Positions 15,996 through 26,537 of a stretch of 64,000 bases of DNA are shown piece after piece. The stretch comes from Ensifer adhaerens (GTDB taxonomy: Bacteria; Pseudomonadota; Alphaproteobacteria; Rhizobiales; Rhizobiaceae). The DNA lies in contig NZ_CP118610.1 of NCBI RefSeq assembly GCF_028993555.1, positions 1,116,001 to 1,180,000 of the forward strand, in the 5' to 3' direction. The position numbers and the translations under genes are program-made. A model generated the notes under the pieces. The model ran no database searches. It was not told where the DNA came from and saw nothing but the letters and a program-made list of their open reading frames with translations. How positions within the stretch are numbered: position 1 is the first letter of the stretch; each line of letters starts with the position of its first letter.

Positions 15996-16643
15996 ATGAC
16001 GGAAGACGAGGCGACGATCATCAATGAGGCGCTGACGGACATTGGCGCCGGGCCGATGTTCTCGATTGACGATGACAGCGACCTTGCGATGCAGATCCAG
16101 TATGTCTGGCAATCGGTGGTCAACCGATGTTTCGGTCTGCATCCTTGGAGCTGGTCACGGAAAACGTTCCGCAATGATCGTCTCGCGGCTACGCCCGAGA
16201 ACGGTTTCGCCTATGGCTTCGCGCTGCCTGGTGGGCGGATCGGCAATCCGCTGAAATATTCGAGCGATGCCCGTTGCCGGTCTCCCATCCGCGATTTTTC
16301 GCTCGAAGCCGGGCAGTTCTTCTGCGATTTCCCCGACACCTGGTCGCAATGCCGGGTCTATGTTAATCCGGTCGCGTGGCCGCCGGAATGGCGCGACGGC
16401 TTCAAGCTGGCGCTGGGCGGTTTTCTTTATGTGCCTGTCTGGCAGGACAAGCCGTCGCGCGACGAGGTGCTGACGGAAGCTTTCGGCACCCCATCGCAGG
16501 GCGGCGCCGGCGGCGTTTTCGGTCGGCTGATCGCGCAGGACGCGGCCAGCCAGCCAATCGGTGAACCCCAGACGCATGACGAGCCCCTGTCGAACGCTCG
16601 ATACAACGGCGGCGGTGATCACTGGGCGGGGAGGTACGCCTGA
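15996..16643 (+). CDS. Tail tubular protein A-like adaptor (gp11-like)
   Basis: A 215-residue protein like T7 gp11, which forms the ring between portal and nozzle. Typical features are the N-terminal helix IINEALTDIGAGPM, the conserved AMQIQYVWQSVVNRCFGLHP with WSWSRKTF, and the later strand pattern FCDFPDTWSQCRVYVNP. The gene begins only 12 bases after the terminator T-run and ends by ATGA overlap with the nozzle gene, so these two are made together. Confidence 0.8.
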   Translation: MTEDEATIINEALTDIGAGPMFSIDDDSDLAMQIQYVWQSVVNRCFGLHPWSWSRKTFRNDRLAATPENGFAYGFALPGGRIGNPLKYSSDARCRSPIRDFSLEAGQFFCDFPDTWSQCRVYVNPVAWPPEWRDGFKLALGGFLYVPVWQDKPSRDEVLTEAFGTPSQGGAGGVFGRLIAQDAASQPIGEPQTHDEPLSNARYNGGGDHWAGRYA

Positions 16644-18772
16644 TGGCCCGCGTCTCCGGTTCCCTGAAAAGCAGCGTCAACGCCGGCCAGCTGTCGAAAA
16701 GCCTTCTCGGCAAGGTCAACCTGAAGCAATACTACTCAGGCGCCAAGCGCATGCTCGGTTTCGAGCCGATCGCGCAGTCTGGCTTCAAGCTGCTTCCCGG
16801 CTCGCGCTATGTTGGCGCAGGCGTCTCCGCCAACTGCAATAAGTGTGTCCTGGCGATCTCGAACAGCCTCTCCTACACGCTCGTGGTAACGGCGGGGCGG
16901 ATCGATATCTGGCGCAATGACCGTGTCCTGGTCGCGACGGTGACCGGTGGCGCCGTGGCTGGCATCACGTCCGGAATGGTTCCGGATCTCCGGTTCTACG
17001 GCGAGGCGAACACGGTCGGCATCTGGCATCCGGATCTATGGCAGGCCGTGCGTCTGGTGCGCAATCCGGCCAATGATGCGATCTGGAATGCATCGACCTG
17101 GCCCTACGGCGACCTGCCCGAGGTCGACCTTGGCGGGGTGTATCCGACGGTTGCCGACAAGTGGACTATCTTCATCCGCTATACTGCTGCGACGATCAAT
17201 CTCGTCATGTCGTTGTCGATCGACGGCAACAATACGAGCGCGGTGCAGCTGAAGGATGGCAGTGGCACTAACATCAACCCCAATGCCGCCACCAATCCGG
17301 ATTGGGACCTCTTCGCGGGCGCGCTGCAGACGGCGGCCCGAGCGTTGCCGGGCATGAATGCGGGCCTGACCATCGTCAACGACCATGCCGCCTCGTACAG
17401 TCTCTATCGCGTGCTGGTCGTGACCTTCGATGGCACCCTGAAGGGTGACGAATACCAATTCGACGCCCGGGTGACCAACACCTCGGACGCCTCGGCCCTG
17501 ACGAGCCATACGCAGGTTGGCAAGACGGACGGTGAACCGCTGATCTCGGCGAGCCGTGGCGGTTTCTCGGGCATGTCGCTGTTTCAGGATCGGGCTTGCT
17601 ACTTCGGTCCGAAAGCGCGCTCGGCCGCCGTAGCCATGTCGCGGATCGCGGAATATTTCGACCTGAACATCGAGGCGCAGCAGGACAACGCGGCCCGTCT
17701 CGATGCGCTCCGGACGGATACGAGCGAGCAGATCCTCTATCTGATGGATGCAACTTACCTGCTCGCCTTCACCGACAAGGGCGTCTACTTCGCCTCGAAC
17801 CGGACGATCGAGCGCAACAAGCCTTTGAACTGGGTCAATGCGATCGAGGTGGGCATCAAGCGGAACTGCCCGCCGGTAAAGCTGGAAGGCAAGGTCTATT
17901 TCGTCTCGGCTGAGGGCGGGCAGCTTTATTCGATCGACTATGACGCCGTCACCGAAAAATTCGCGCCGGAGCCGGAAAACGATCTCAACGGCTCGGATCC
18001 CGAAGACCTGGTGCGCGACATCAAGACGATTGCTGTCCAGCACAAGACGGGCAAGATGACGAGCAACCGGCTCTGGGTGCTGCGCGACGACGGGCGCCTG
18101 GTGCTCTGCGTCATCAACAAGAAACAGGAAATCATGGCGGCCTGCGAATGGCCGATCGCCGACGGCGGCCAGGTGTGCAGTCTGGCCGTCGATGGGCAAG
18201 AACAGGTCTGGCTGACGATCGACCGCAACGGCACGATCGTCGAGGAAGTGCTGGAAGAGGAAGACGTCAATCTTTTCCAGATGGCCTTCAGCGTCGTTAC
18301 GGACCTGACCGGACAGGCGAGCGGCCTTGCGACGCTGAACGGCAAGACGGTCTGGGCGCTGATCGACAATGACGTGCATGGCCCGTTCACGGTCAGCGCC
18401 GGCGCCGTGCAGACGGAGATCCCGTCGCGTCCGGCAAAGATCGGCATCTGGGCGCCGCCGATCTATGAAAGCATGCCTTATGTGCGCGTGCTGCCGAATG
18501 ACGAGGTGGTGCGGCGCCCGGGCAAGGTCGGGTCGGCGCGGCTGTTCATTGAGAACACGGCCTCGATCGCGATCGGCGCCAATGGTCGGGCCCCGCGCGA
18601 CGTGTCGTTGAGCCTAGCCGGCGACGATCTTTCCCAGCCGAAAAAGAACTATTCGGGGCACACGACCGTCACCGGTCTGATCGGCGCCTGCATGGATCCG
18701 ACGTTGACGATCAGCCAGGTGCGGCCGGGGCAAATCAGGGTGCGCGATTACATTCCGGGGGTGAAACTGTGA
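16643..18772 (+). CDS. Tail tubular protein B-like nozzle (gp12-like)
   Basis: A 709-residue protein, the size and position of T7 gp12, the nozzle below the adaptor ring. The N terminus GSLKSSVNAGQLSKSL and YYSGAKRMLGFEPIAQSG are typical of the family; the body is rich in beta strands as in a propeller, for example YFVSAEGGQLYSIDYDAVT and LWVLRDDGRLVLCVIN. GGAGGT precedes the ATGA-coupled start. The gene ends by GTGA overlap with the first internal virion gene. Confidence 0.85.
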   Translation: MARVSGSLKSSVNAGQLSKSLLGKVNLKQYYSGAKRMLGFEPIAQSGFKLLPGSRYVGAGVSANCNKCVLAISNSLSYTLVVTAGRIDIWRNDRVLVATVTGGAVAGITSGMVPDLRFYGEANTVGIWHPDLWQAVRLVRNPANDAIWNASTWPYGDLPEVDLGGVYPTVADKWTIFIRYTAATINLVMSLSIDGNNTSAVQLKDGSGTNINPNAATNPDWDLFAGALQTAARALPGMNAGLTIVNDHAASYSLYRVLVVTFDGTLKGDEYQFDARVTNTSDASALTSHTQVGKTDGEPLISASRGGFSGMSLFQDRACYFGPKARSAAVAMSRIAEYFDLNIEAQQDNAARLDALRTDTSEQILYLMDATYLLAFTDKGVYFASNRTIERNKPLNWVNAIEVGIKRNCPPVKLEGKVYFVSAEGGQLYSIDYDAVTEKFAPEPENDLNGSDPEDLVRDIKTIAVQHKTGKMTSNRLWVLRDDGRLVLCVINKKQEIMAACEWPIADGGQVCSLAVDGQEQVWLTIDRNGTIVEEVLEEEDVNLFQMAFSVVTDLTGQASGLATLNGKTVWALIDNDVHGPFTVSAGAVQTEIPSRPAKIGIWAPPIYESMPYVRVLPNDEVVRRPGKVGSARLFIENTASIAIGANGRAPRDVSLSLAGDDLSQPKKNYSGHTTVTGLIGACMDPTLTISQVRPGQIRVRDYIPGVKL

Positions 18773-19323
18773 CAGAGATTGCGGCGGCCGTTGCAGGCCT
18801 TTTTTCATCGGCGGCCCCTGCAGCGACGGCGGCGACCGGTACGGCTGTTGCCGCGGCTGCGCCTGCCGCCGGCGCCGGTTTTCTGTCGTCGCTGCTGCAA
18901 GGCACGGCCACGGTTTTCTCGATGGTGAGTGCGCTCGGCGCCGGGAAAGCCGATGCGGAGCAGTTCGAGCTCGCCGCCGATGATGCCGCGCGCGAAAAGC
19001 CGCTCGAAACCTTGCAGGGCATCAACCGGCGCACCGGGATCAAGGCCGAGATGCAAAACCGCATCGCCGAGCAGGACGTCGCCTACGCCGCGTCCGGCGC
19101 CGATCTTTCGTTCGGAACGCCCCTGCAGGCGCGGCGCGACGCCTTCCGCGAAGGTGATATGGCGCTCGAAACCGACATGGGAACGGAACAGACACGCGTC
19201 GCGCGCCTCGCCGAGCGGGAAGCGAACTATCGAAAGCGCGCGAAGCGGGCGAAATCTGGCGCCGTCCTGGACGCGATCGGCATTGGCCTGAAGGGCGCAA
19301 CATCTCTGGCTGACAGGTACTGA
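18769..19323 (+). CDS. Internal virion protein, gp14-like
   Basis: A 184-residue protein starting at a GTG that overlaps the nozzle stop. It opens with an Ala-rich hydrophobic segment (about residues 3-40) long enough to insert in a membrane, then a charged helical region (DAEQFELAADDAAREKPLE; RVARLAEREANYRKRAKRAK). Size, hydrophobic start and position match T7 gp14, the ejected core protein thought to form the outer-membrane part of the DNA channel. The function is inferred from synteny. Confidence 0.7.
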   Translation: MTEIAAAVAGLFSSAAPAATAATGTAVAAAAPAAGAGFLSSLLQGTATVFSMVSALGAGKADAEQFELAADDAAREKPLETLQGINRRTGIKAEMQNRIAEQDVAYAASGADLSFGTPLQARRDAFREGDMALETDMGTEQTRVARLAEREANYRKRAKRAKSGAVLDAIGIGLKGATSLADRY

Positions 19324-19324
19324 C

Positions 19325-22138
19325 ATGGCAAATGGTCGACTTGATCCCGTTTCCTACCGCCGGTTCGAAGCGGATCCGCTGCTTTCCGAAGGTCTGCTTT
19401 CCGTTGCTCGCGATAATGGCGACCTGGAACGCAAGGTGGCGATGGGCCTTGCCCGCGTTGCCGACGAGTTCGGCCGTCGCGCCGATCGCGAGGCGCAGCG
19501 CGCCGGCGAACTGGCCGGGGCGCGTGATGCGTTGGCGGGGGCGCCGACGGGCGCGAAGGTCATCCGCACGGATCCGCAAACCACTTCGTCGGTTCCTGCA
19601 GACGGCGTCAAGCCGGTGTCTGTAGCGCCGGGTGTCCGCGTCGAGGTGAACGGCCGGCTGCCGGCCGGTATGCGCAACAACAACCCGGGGAACATCAAGT
19701 TCACGGGAACCGGCGCCTTCCCGGGCGTCGTCGGGCCTTCGGTCAACCGCGACCAGGGCGACCCGCAGGCCGTCTTCGAAACGGCGGAAGCGGGCATGAA
19801 CGCGATGTTCACGCTGGCGAAGCGGAAGTATGACGGCGGCAAACGCAGCACAAATCAGCTGATCGCCGGCAACATGGGCTGGACGCCGGGCAACTTCGAA
19901 GCGGCTGCCAACGTCGCGCGCACCATGGGGATCGGTGCAAACGACGACATCAATCTGAGCGACCCGGCGAGTGCCGCTCGTTTCATGCGGGCGCTGATGC
20001 TGCAGGAGCATGGGAACGCGAGCCGGCTTTATACCGACGCTATGATCACGGCCGCGATCTCCGGCAGCGGCGCATCGGCCGGATCAAGCAAAAAGGCCTA
20101 TGCCTCGATGCCGTCGCCGGCCTCGGTTGGCCCTGTCTCGGTTACGCCGGTGCGGGAAGAGGTCACGGTCGAGCCGGGCAAGCCTGGTACGTTCCGCCCT
20201 TCCGGCCGCGACACCGTTTTCGGTCGCGCCTATGACGTTTCGGGCACGCGGACCTATCTCGAAATGACCGACGCGGCCATGGTTGAAAACCAGCGGGCCA
20301 TTTACGAGCAGTACAAGGACGATCCGGCAACGCTGCGCCAGGCGCTGGAAGAGGGGCTGACGGCGGATCTGCGCGACAACGTGTTCGAGGAAATCGAGCC
20401 GGAATACACGGTCTCCTATCGCAAGCGTGCCGCGAACCTTCTGGAGAAGGCCGATAGCGCGTTGCGCGAACGCGAGCTGATGCAGAACCGGGTCGGTTTC
20501 CTTGACCGCGTCCAGCAGCTGGAAAACCAGAAGAGCCAGCAGATCGCGGGTATCGACTTCGCCAATCCCTCGGCTGGCGCCGAGCTCGCGGACCTGCAGG
20601 CCTCGATCGATGCGCATTGGGATAGCGCCGTGGCGCGCGGCATCGTCGATCTCGACGATGCGGAGAAGTTCAAGCGCCAAAGCCGCTCGGATGCGTCCGT
20701 CAGTTTCTACGTCAAGCAGGCGGCGACAATGCCGGCCGATGACATCAAGACGATGCGCGCCCGGATGACGGAAGATTACGCCGCGGGAAAGCTCGCCGGC
20801 GTTACAGCCGACGACTGGGACAAGATCGACAAGGGGCTTGCCGGCGCCGAGAGCGCACGGAAGACGCAAGACGATAAGGCCAATGCCGATTTTTCGAAGC
20901 GCGGCGAGGATCTGGCGAAGCGTGTAGCCCGTGGCCTGCCGGTCACCGCCGAGGAGTTGGCGCGCTTCCAGCTCGATGCCGGCACGGCGCCGAAGGGCAA
21001 AGAGATTGCCTCCTCGACCCTTGCCCGTATGCGCGTTTCCGAAGCGATCCGCTCGCAGCCGCTCGCGGCCGTGGAGAGGAACGTCAAATCGCTGCTCGGC
21101 GATGGCGCGACCAGCGACGATATCGACTTCGCGCGGCGCACGATCGCCGAGCATCGCAAGGATCTGCAGACGGATCCGCTGGGTGTCGCCGAGCGGTTCG
21201 GCGTGCTGCCGGTCTCGCCGGGGCTGCCGCTGGATGGAGACGTCGATCCCGACAGCGTTTCCGGCGCGTTTGCCGAGCGGATCAACGCGGCGCAGGCGGC
21301 CGCATCGCATTTCGGGGTGCAGCCGAAGTTTTTCCGCCCGGGCGAGGCGGCCGCGATCGAGGCGGCGGTCAAGGCGGATCCGGAGCGCGGGCTTGATATC
21401 GCGGCCGGCCTGGTCGGCGCCGCCGGCGCCAACACGGACAAGGTGTTTCGCGAGCTCGGCGACGTCGCCCCTGCAGTTGCGCTTTCCGGCGGGTTGATCG
21501 CCGCCGGCGGCGAGCGCCAGGCCGCGCTGGATCTAATCGCCGGTTTCGGCAAGTCGCCCGATGGCAAAGATTATGTCGACGTGCCGAACACGAAGCGCCT
21601 CCCGGCCGCGCAGGCGATGACGGGAAAGGCGCTCGTTTTCACGCCCGACCAGGTCAACAAGCTCGACCAGGCTGCGGCGGCGATCGCGCGCAAGCGGCTC
21701 TATGATGCCGGCATCGATCCAAAAAAAGAGGATGCCAAGCCGGTTTATGAGCGCGCCTATCAGGAGGCGGCCGGCGCATCCTTCTCGAACGGGATCCAGT
21801 TTGGCGGCATCACCGATTACGATCGGGGCGCGTGGTACAGCTCGGAAAAGGTGCTGCTGCCGCCTTCGATCCGCGCCGATCGTTTCCCGGATCTGATGCA
21901 GGCGCTGACGGACGCCGACGTTGGCAGCGTCAAAGCCAAGAACGGCCGCACCTGGACGGCACGTGACTTCCAGAAGGCGATGCCGGTCGCGGTAAAGGGC
22001 GGCTATGCCTTCGCGCTCGGCGACGTCGGCGGATCCGCGCCGATGTTCATCGCCGACGAAATGGGCAATCCCGTGGTGCTGGATCTCGAAGGTCTGCGCC
22101 CGGCGCTCGAACCGCGCGTGCCGGGGGCCTTTCGATGA
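19325..22138 (+). CDS. Internal virion protein with lytic transglycosylase-like domain
   Basis: A 937-residue ejected core protein. Residues about 110-240 contain GMRNNNPGNIKF, VFETAEAGMNAMFTLAKRK and LIAGNMGWTP, the pattern of peptidoglycan-cleaving virion proteins (structural-protein-P5-like lytic domain), which would open the cell wall during DNA entry. The remainder is long, helical and charged, with repeated Ala/Asp-rich helices. In T7 the lytic domain is on gp16; here it is on the second of four core proteins. It starts one base after the previous stop and ends with ATGA overlap. Confidence 0.8.
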   Translation: MANGRLDPVSYRRFEADPLLSEGLLSVARDNGDLERKVAMGLARVADEFGRRADREAQRAGELAGARDALAGAPTGAKVIRTDPQTTSSVPADGVKPVSVAPGVRVEVNGRLPAGMRNNNPGNIKFTGTGAFPGVVGPSVNRDQGDPQAVFETAEAGMNAMFTLAKRKYDGGKRSTNQLIAGNMGWTPGNFEAAANVARTMGIGANDDINLSDPASAARFMRALMLQEHGNASRLYTDAMITAAISGSGASAGSSKKAYASMPSPASVGPVSVTPVREEVTVEPGKPGTFRPSGRDTVFGRAYDVSGTRTYLEMTDAAMVENQRAIYEQYKDDPATLRQALEEGLTADLRDNVFEEIEPEYTVSYRKRAANLLEKADSALRERELMQNRVGFLDRVQQLENQKSQQIAGIDFANPSAGAELADLQASIDAHWDSAVARGIVDLDDAEKFKRQSRSDASVSFYVKQAATMPADDIKTMRARMTEDYAAGKLAGVTADDWDKIDKGLAGAESARKTQDDKANADFSKRGEDLAKRVARGLPVTAEELARFQLDAGTAPKGKEIASSTLARMRVSEAIRSQPLAAVERNVKSLLGDGATSDDIDFARRTIAEHRKDLQTDPLGVAERFGVLPVSPGLPLDGDVDPDSVSGAFAERINAAQAAASHFGVQPKFFRPGEAAAIEAAVKADPERGLDIAAGLVGAAGANTDKVFRELGDVAPAVALSGGLIAAGGERQAALDLIAGFGKSPDGKDYVDVPNTKRLPAAQAMTGKALVFTPDQVNKLDQAAAAIARKRLYDAGIDPKKEDAKPVYERAYQEAAGASFSNGIQFGGITDYDRGAWYSSEKVLLPPSIRADRFPDLMQALTDADVGSVKAKNGRTWTARDFQKAMPVAVKGGYAFALGDVGGSAPMFIADEMGNPVVLDLEGLRPALEPRVPGAFR

Positions 22139-23940
22139 TCGATTTGATTGATCCGTCCGCCCTGGCGAAGGGCGCATCCGAAGGTCCACAGACATGGGGT
22201 GAGGCGTTTTCGCGCGCCGTCGGGACATCCGACGACGTCATGACGGTGATCGAGAACACCAACGCCGATAGCGATGCTCTCGAGCGGGCCTATGACTTGC
22301 GGATCGCCGCAATTCGAGACCTGACGGGAACCCAGCTGCCGAACCCGCTGCGCGTTGCTTCGGGTGTCGATCGCGAGATGATCGATATCTTCGCCATGCA
22401 GGCAGGCGGCGGCGGGACGGTGCTGCCATCGCAGATCAGTCCCGATTTCCGCCGGCGCCAAGAGGAGGAATTCAACGAGCGGGCTCGCGCGTTGTCCGAT
22501 CGCTTTCCTCAGATCGAGGCGATTATCAGCAAGCCGGTCATCGAAGAGCGCAACCAGGTCGTGCGCGACGCCAAGACGGCCGCCGACTTAGCCAACCAGT
22601 CGCCTGAACTTGGCACAATCGGGCGGTTTGCGGCGGGTCTTGTCGGCGGCCTCAAGGGCGCTGCGCGCGATCCGCAGCAATGGGGCATGGCATTCCTCGG
22701 CGCCGGCGGTGGCACGGCGAAGACGGTCGCCGGCCGGATCGGCCAGACGATCTTGACAGAGGGCCTGATCAATGGCGGGCAGGAGCTCGTACTGCAGGGC
22801 TTGAGTCAGGAGCGCAAGCGCGAGGCCGGTATCGAGCACGGGATGGGCGACATGCTCGCCAATGTCGGTATTGCCGCGACCTTCGGCGCGCTCTTCGGCG
22901 GCACGGTCCAGGGCGGCGCCGAGCTCGCCCGCGTCTTCAAGCTCGGGGAGGGCGGCGAGGCGATCGCGGCCCGCGTCATCGAGGGACGGCCCGAGCCCGG
23001 CGACGTCGAGGTGATGGCGAAGGTGATGAATATCGAGCTCGGCCCGGAACGGCTCGATCTGATCAGCCGATCCTTCGAAGAGCGCGTCCTTGACGACGTC
23101 ACCGTGCGGGCCGATGCCTCGCCGGCCGAGATCCGCGTCTTTGAAGCCGCCCAGCGCTATGCCGACGATCCGGACAACAATCCGCCGCCGGAACTCATCG
23201 AGCGGCTGCTGGCGGACGAGGAAGCGGCGCGCACGCGATTTTCGCCGGACGAATATGAGCGCATGTTTGCCGGCGACCAGAATGCGATCGACGATATCGC
23301 CGATACCTTCATGGCCGGCGCGGTCGACGACGCTGTGCGCCGCATCGATGCTGTTGCCGATCGGGTGGATGCGATAGCAGAGCGCGTCGACGATATCTCC
23401 GACCGGCCATCGGCTGCTTCCACTCCTACCGCGAGCTGGGTGATCCGGGAACGTGCGAATGGCCGCGTCATTTTGGAGACCTTCGATCGCAGGAAGGTCG
23501 ACGCGCTCAATACTGAGAAATACGAGGCTATTCCGGTCCAGCAGCATCTGGCCGAAGTCAATCGATCGGCATCCGGATCGGCCGAGGCCGTTCGCCAAGA
23601 GGGCGGCTCGGCTCGTCCAGGGACGCGCGAAGTAGTAGCGGGGGATCAGCGTGCTCCTGCGAATGATCGTGCGTCTCTGGACCCCATCGAAGGGCAGACC
23701 ATTCGGCCGCGCCAAACTCCGGAGCCGCTGGACAATGCGGCCGAGACCATTGCCGACGTCCAGGCCGGCGAGATCGTGGAGCCGGCACGCGACGCCAACG
23801 GCAATCCGGAAAACTATCTCGATTTCATCGCCATCGACACCGGGGGCGAGAAGCCAGAGATCATGTCCGTCTCAGAGGCTTTGGCTCTGGCGGACGAACC
23901 CGAATTTTTCGCTGACCTTATGGAAGCCTGCAAACTATGA
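22135..23940 (+). CDS. Internal virion protein (core)
   Basis: A 601-residue protein coupled by ATGA on both sides. It has a Gly/Ala-rich stretch (RFAAGLVGGLKGAARD; FLGAGGGTAKTVAGRIG; NVGIAATFGALFGGTVQGG) that could form membrane-active helices, then a coiled-coil-like repeat AVADRVDAIAERVDDISDRP around residues 400-425, and a disordered acidic C-terminal third. It probably corresponds to part of T7 gp15/gp16, forming the periplasmic DNA tunnel (inference from synteny). Confidence 0.65.
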   Translation: MIDLIDPSALAKGASEGPQTWGEAFSRAVGTSDDVMTVIENTNADSDALERAYDLRIAAIRDLTGTQLPNPLRVASGVDREMIDIFAMQAGGGGTVLPSQISPDFRRRQEEEFNERARALSDRFPQIEAIISKPVIEERNQVVRDAKTAADLANQSPELGTIGRFAAGLVGGLKGAARDPQQWGMAFLGAGGGTAKTVAGRIGQTILTEGLINGGQELVLQGLSQERKREAGIEHGMGDMLANVGIAATFGALFGGTVQGGAELARVFKLGEGGEAIAARVIEGRPEPGDVEVMAKVMNIELGPERLDLISRSFEERVLDDVTVRADASPAEIRVFEAAQRYADDPDNNPPPELIERLLADEEAARTRFSPDEYERMFAGDQNAIDDIADTFMAGAVDDAVRRIDAVADRVDAIAERVDDISDRPSAASTPTASWVIRERANGRVILETFDRRKVDALNTEKYEAIPVQQHLAEVNRSASGSAEAVRQEGGSARPGTREVVAGDQRAPANDRASLDPIEGQTIRPRQTPEPLDNAAETIADVQAGEIVEPARDANGNPENYLDFIAIDTGGEKPEIMSVSEALALADEPEFFADLMEACKL

Positions 23941-26480
23941 GCCTTCGTGATTGCCTGAATTCTGCCGTCCAGCAGGGCGCCATCAACTCGCGCCAGGCCG
24001 AGGAACTGCACCGCTATTACCAGGCGCGCTTCAACCGCAAGCGCCCGGGCATGACGGAACGGGAGGCGGCCGCGGCCGCACGCGATGAAGTTGTCGGCGC
24101 CCTGCGGGCGGAAGCGAAAGAGCTGCGCCGGCAGGTGAAGCTTACTGAGGCGCGGCGCAAGGAAATCGCCGACTTCATCGAGAATTACCGTGATCGCTAT
24201 GGCAACCCGAACCAGCTCGACGCGGTCATGTCGCTGATGATCCACAACGGCTTTAAAGGCACCCAGTCCATGGCCGGCAAGGCGAATGCGATCATCGCTA
24301 TGGCGCATCGGGATCTTTCCGAGGTGATGTATCATTTCCGGCGCTCGAAGGGGCTCGGCCTACGGCTGAACAAGGCGGACCTGCCGGCGCTGATCAAGGC
24401 CATGCACGGCGAGCCTACCGACAACCAGACGGCGAAGGCACTGGCCGGCGCACTCTCCGGCGTGCTTGAAGATATGCGGTTGCGCTTCAACGAGGCGGGC
24501 GGCAACATCCCGAAGCGCGAGGACTGGGGCATCGTTCACAGCCACAATCGCCGGGCGATCCGCGAACTCGGCGTCACGGGCCGCCAGCTCACAAAGACCG
24601 GCTATCGGAAGATTTACGATACCAGCGTCGCGCGGCAAAATTGGAAAGATTTCATTCGGCCGCTGCTCGATCCGGACGCGATGACGAACCCGAACACGGG
24701 GGAGGTGATCGGCGCAGACGGGCTCGATGCTTCGCTCGACTATGTGTTCGAAACCATCACCTCGGACGGGTGGGCGCATCGCCGCCCGGAAAGCCGCAAG
24801 TTTGGCAAGGGCAAGACGGCGAGCCGTCACCAGGACAGCCGGTTCCTGATCTTCCGGGATGCTCAGAGCTGGCTGACCTATAACGAGCGGTTCGGTAAGC
24901 AGGACGCCATCGGCTCGATCTTCAACCACATCAACGGCATGGCGCGCGATATCGCCTCTATGGAGCGTTTTGGGCCAAATCCGGACGCGACGATCGAATG
25001 GCTGACGCAGGCGGTGCAAGTCGATATCGGGAAGCGCCAGGCGGGCGTCGTAGACGCGCAAGGAAAGCCGCCCGGCATGTCGGCGGTCAAGTTGGCCGAG
25101 TATCGCATCAACAGCCTCTGGCGGGCGCTGCGCGGTCGAGAAACGGTCATGGATGGTCCGGCACAATGGGCCGGCGACATCCGCAATGTCGCGACGTCGG
25201 CGGCGCTCGGCTCGACCGGGATCCTCGCGGCCGTCACGGATCCTTTTGTCGCGGCCGCCTCGCGCCGCCTGGCCGGCCTGCCGGTCATGAAGGGCATCGA
25301 AACGATGATCCGTCGCTTCGCCAACGACGGCGATCGGCGCGCGATGGCGCGGCGGGCGGTGATCTGGGAGGATTACCTGCACACGATGAACGAAAGCGCC
25401 CGCTTCGTCGACCAGATGTTTGGCCATGAGTGGAGCCGCTACCTGGTCGACCGATCGCTGACCTGGAACGCGCTTTCGCCGATGACCGATGCTCGCAAGC
25501 GGATCGAGGCCTCGGCCTGGCACGAGACGCTGGGCGGGTATGCGGAGAAGGATACGGACTGGCTCGACCTGCCGCAGCTGCTCAAGAACTCCTTGGAAGG
25601 CTTCGGCATTACCGCGGACGACTGGCACATCATGCGCGCCGGCGTCGACGACATGGGCTTCCTAGATCCGGGTGGCATCTTCGCGAAAACTGGCGATCGG
25701 GCGCTGGCTGAGAAGTATGCCGAGCTCATCGCGCAATGGTCGGAACGGTCCGTGCCCTCCGGCGACCCTCGGATCAAGAGCTTTCTGACCGGCAAGACGG
25801 AACGCGGCACCATCCTCGGCGAGGTGGCCGAGTTCGGTTCCCAGTTCATGAGCTTCGGCATGAGCTTCACGGCGCGGCAGCTGGAGGCGATTTATCTCTA
25901 TTCAATGCTTGGTCGATCTCAGGGCGGCAAGATCGCCCGCGGCGCCTGGTACTTTGCCTCGATGGCGATCCCGCTGATGATGGGCGCCAGCGTCTATATG
26001 CAGATCAGCAACGTGCTGAACGGCAAGGATCCGGAGGACATGACCGATCCGGCATTCTGGGGCAAAGCCTTCGTCAAGGGCGGCGGCGGTGGTCTCTTTG
26101 CCGATTTCGTCGACAAGGGCGAAAACCGCTTCGGTCAGAGCCTGGCCGAGACGCTGGGCGGCATCGGCGGGGCCTTCATCGGCGATACGACGGATATCAC
26201 GATCAGGACGATTAAGGCGATCATCCCGGGTGGAGAGGATCAGAAGCTCGGCCGAACGGCGACGAAATATGTCGGCCGCTACACCCCGATCCTGTCGTCG
26301 CATCCGGCGACCCGCACCTGGTACCGCCGCGCCTTCGTCGACCAGCTGCAGTGGCTGACGGATCCGGACGCGGACAAGAGTTTCAAGGCGCAGAAGGCGA
26401 AATCGAGTTTCTGGTGGGAGCCCGGCGAAATGAGCTTCCATCGTCTGCCGGCGCCGGAGGCTGCCTTGGGCGCGGAGTAG
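23937..26480 (+). CDS. Large internal virion protein (core)
   Basis: An 847-residue protein, last of the internal set. The N-terminal 90 residues are a charged helix (EREAAAAARDEVVGALRAEA). The middle includes HRRPESRKFGKGKTASRH and ALGSTGILAAVTDPFVAA; near the C terminus SMAIPLMMGASVYMQIS is strongly hydrophobic and could span a membrane. It is likely ejected with the DNA, like T7 gp16, though the lytic domain is on the 937-residue protein instead. The ATG overlaps the previous stop. Confidence 0.65.
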   Translation: MSLRDCLNSAVQQGAINSRQAEELHRYYQARFNRKRPGMTEREAAAAARDEVVGALRAEAKELRRQVKLTEARRKEIADFIENYRDRYGNPNQLDAVMSLMIHNGFKGTQSMAGKANAIIAMAHRDLSEVMYHFRRSKGLGLRLNKADLPALIKAMHGEPTDNQTAKALAGALSGVLEDMRLRFNEAGGNIPKREDWGIVHSHNRRAIRELGVTGRQLTKTGYRKIYDTSVARQNWKDFIRPLLDPDAMTNPNTGEVIGADGLDASLDYVFETITSDGWAHRRPESRKFGKGKTASRHQDSRFLIFRDAQSWLTYNERFGKQDAIGSIFNHINGMARDIASMERFGPNPDATIEWLTQAVQVDIGKRQAGVVDAQGKPPGMSAVKLAEYRINSLWRALRGRETVMDGPAQWAGDIRNVATSAALGSTGILAAVTDPFVAAASRRLAGLPVMKGIETMIRRFANDGDRRAMARRAVIWEDYLHTMNESARFVDQMFGHEWSRYLVDRSLTWNALSPMTDARKRIEASAWHETLGGYAEKDTDWLDLPQLLKNSLEGFGITADDWHIMRAGVDDMGFLDPGGIFAKTGDRALAEKYAELIAQWSERSVPSGDPRIKSFLTGKTERGTILGEVAEFGSQFMSFGMSFTARQLEAIYLYSMLGRSQGGKIARGAWYFASMAIPLMMGASVYMQISNVLNGKDPEDMTDPAFWGKAFVKGGGGGLFADFVDKGENRFGQSLAETLGGIGGAFIGDTTDITIRTIKAIIPGGEDQKLGRTATKYVGRYTPILSSHPATRTWYRRAFVDQLQWLTDPDADKSFKAQKAKSSFWWEPGEMSFHRLPAPEAALGAE

Positions 26481-26537
26481 TCATCGCACCGTTTTGATCT
26501 ACCTTTGCCCCTGAAGTGTGGGCGAAAGGGAGATTTA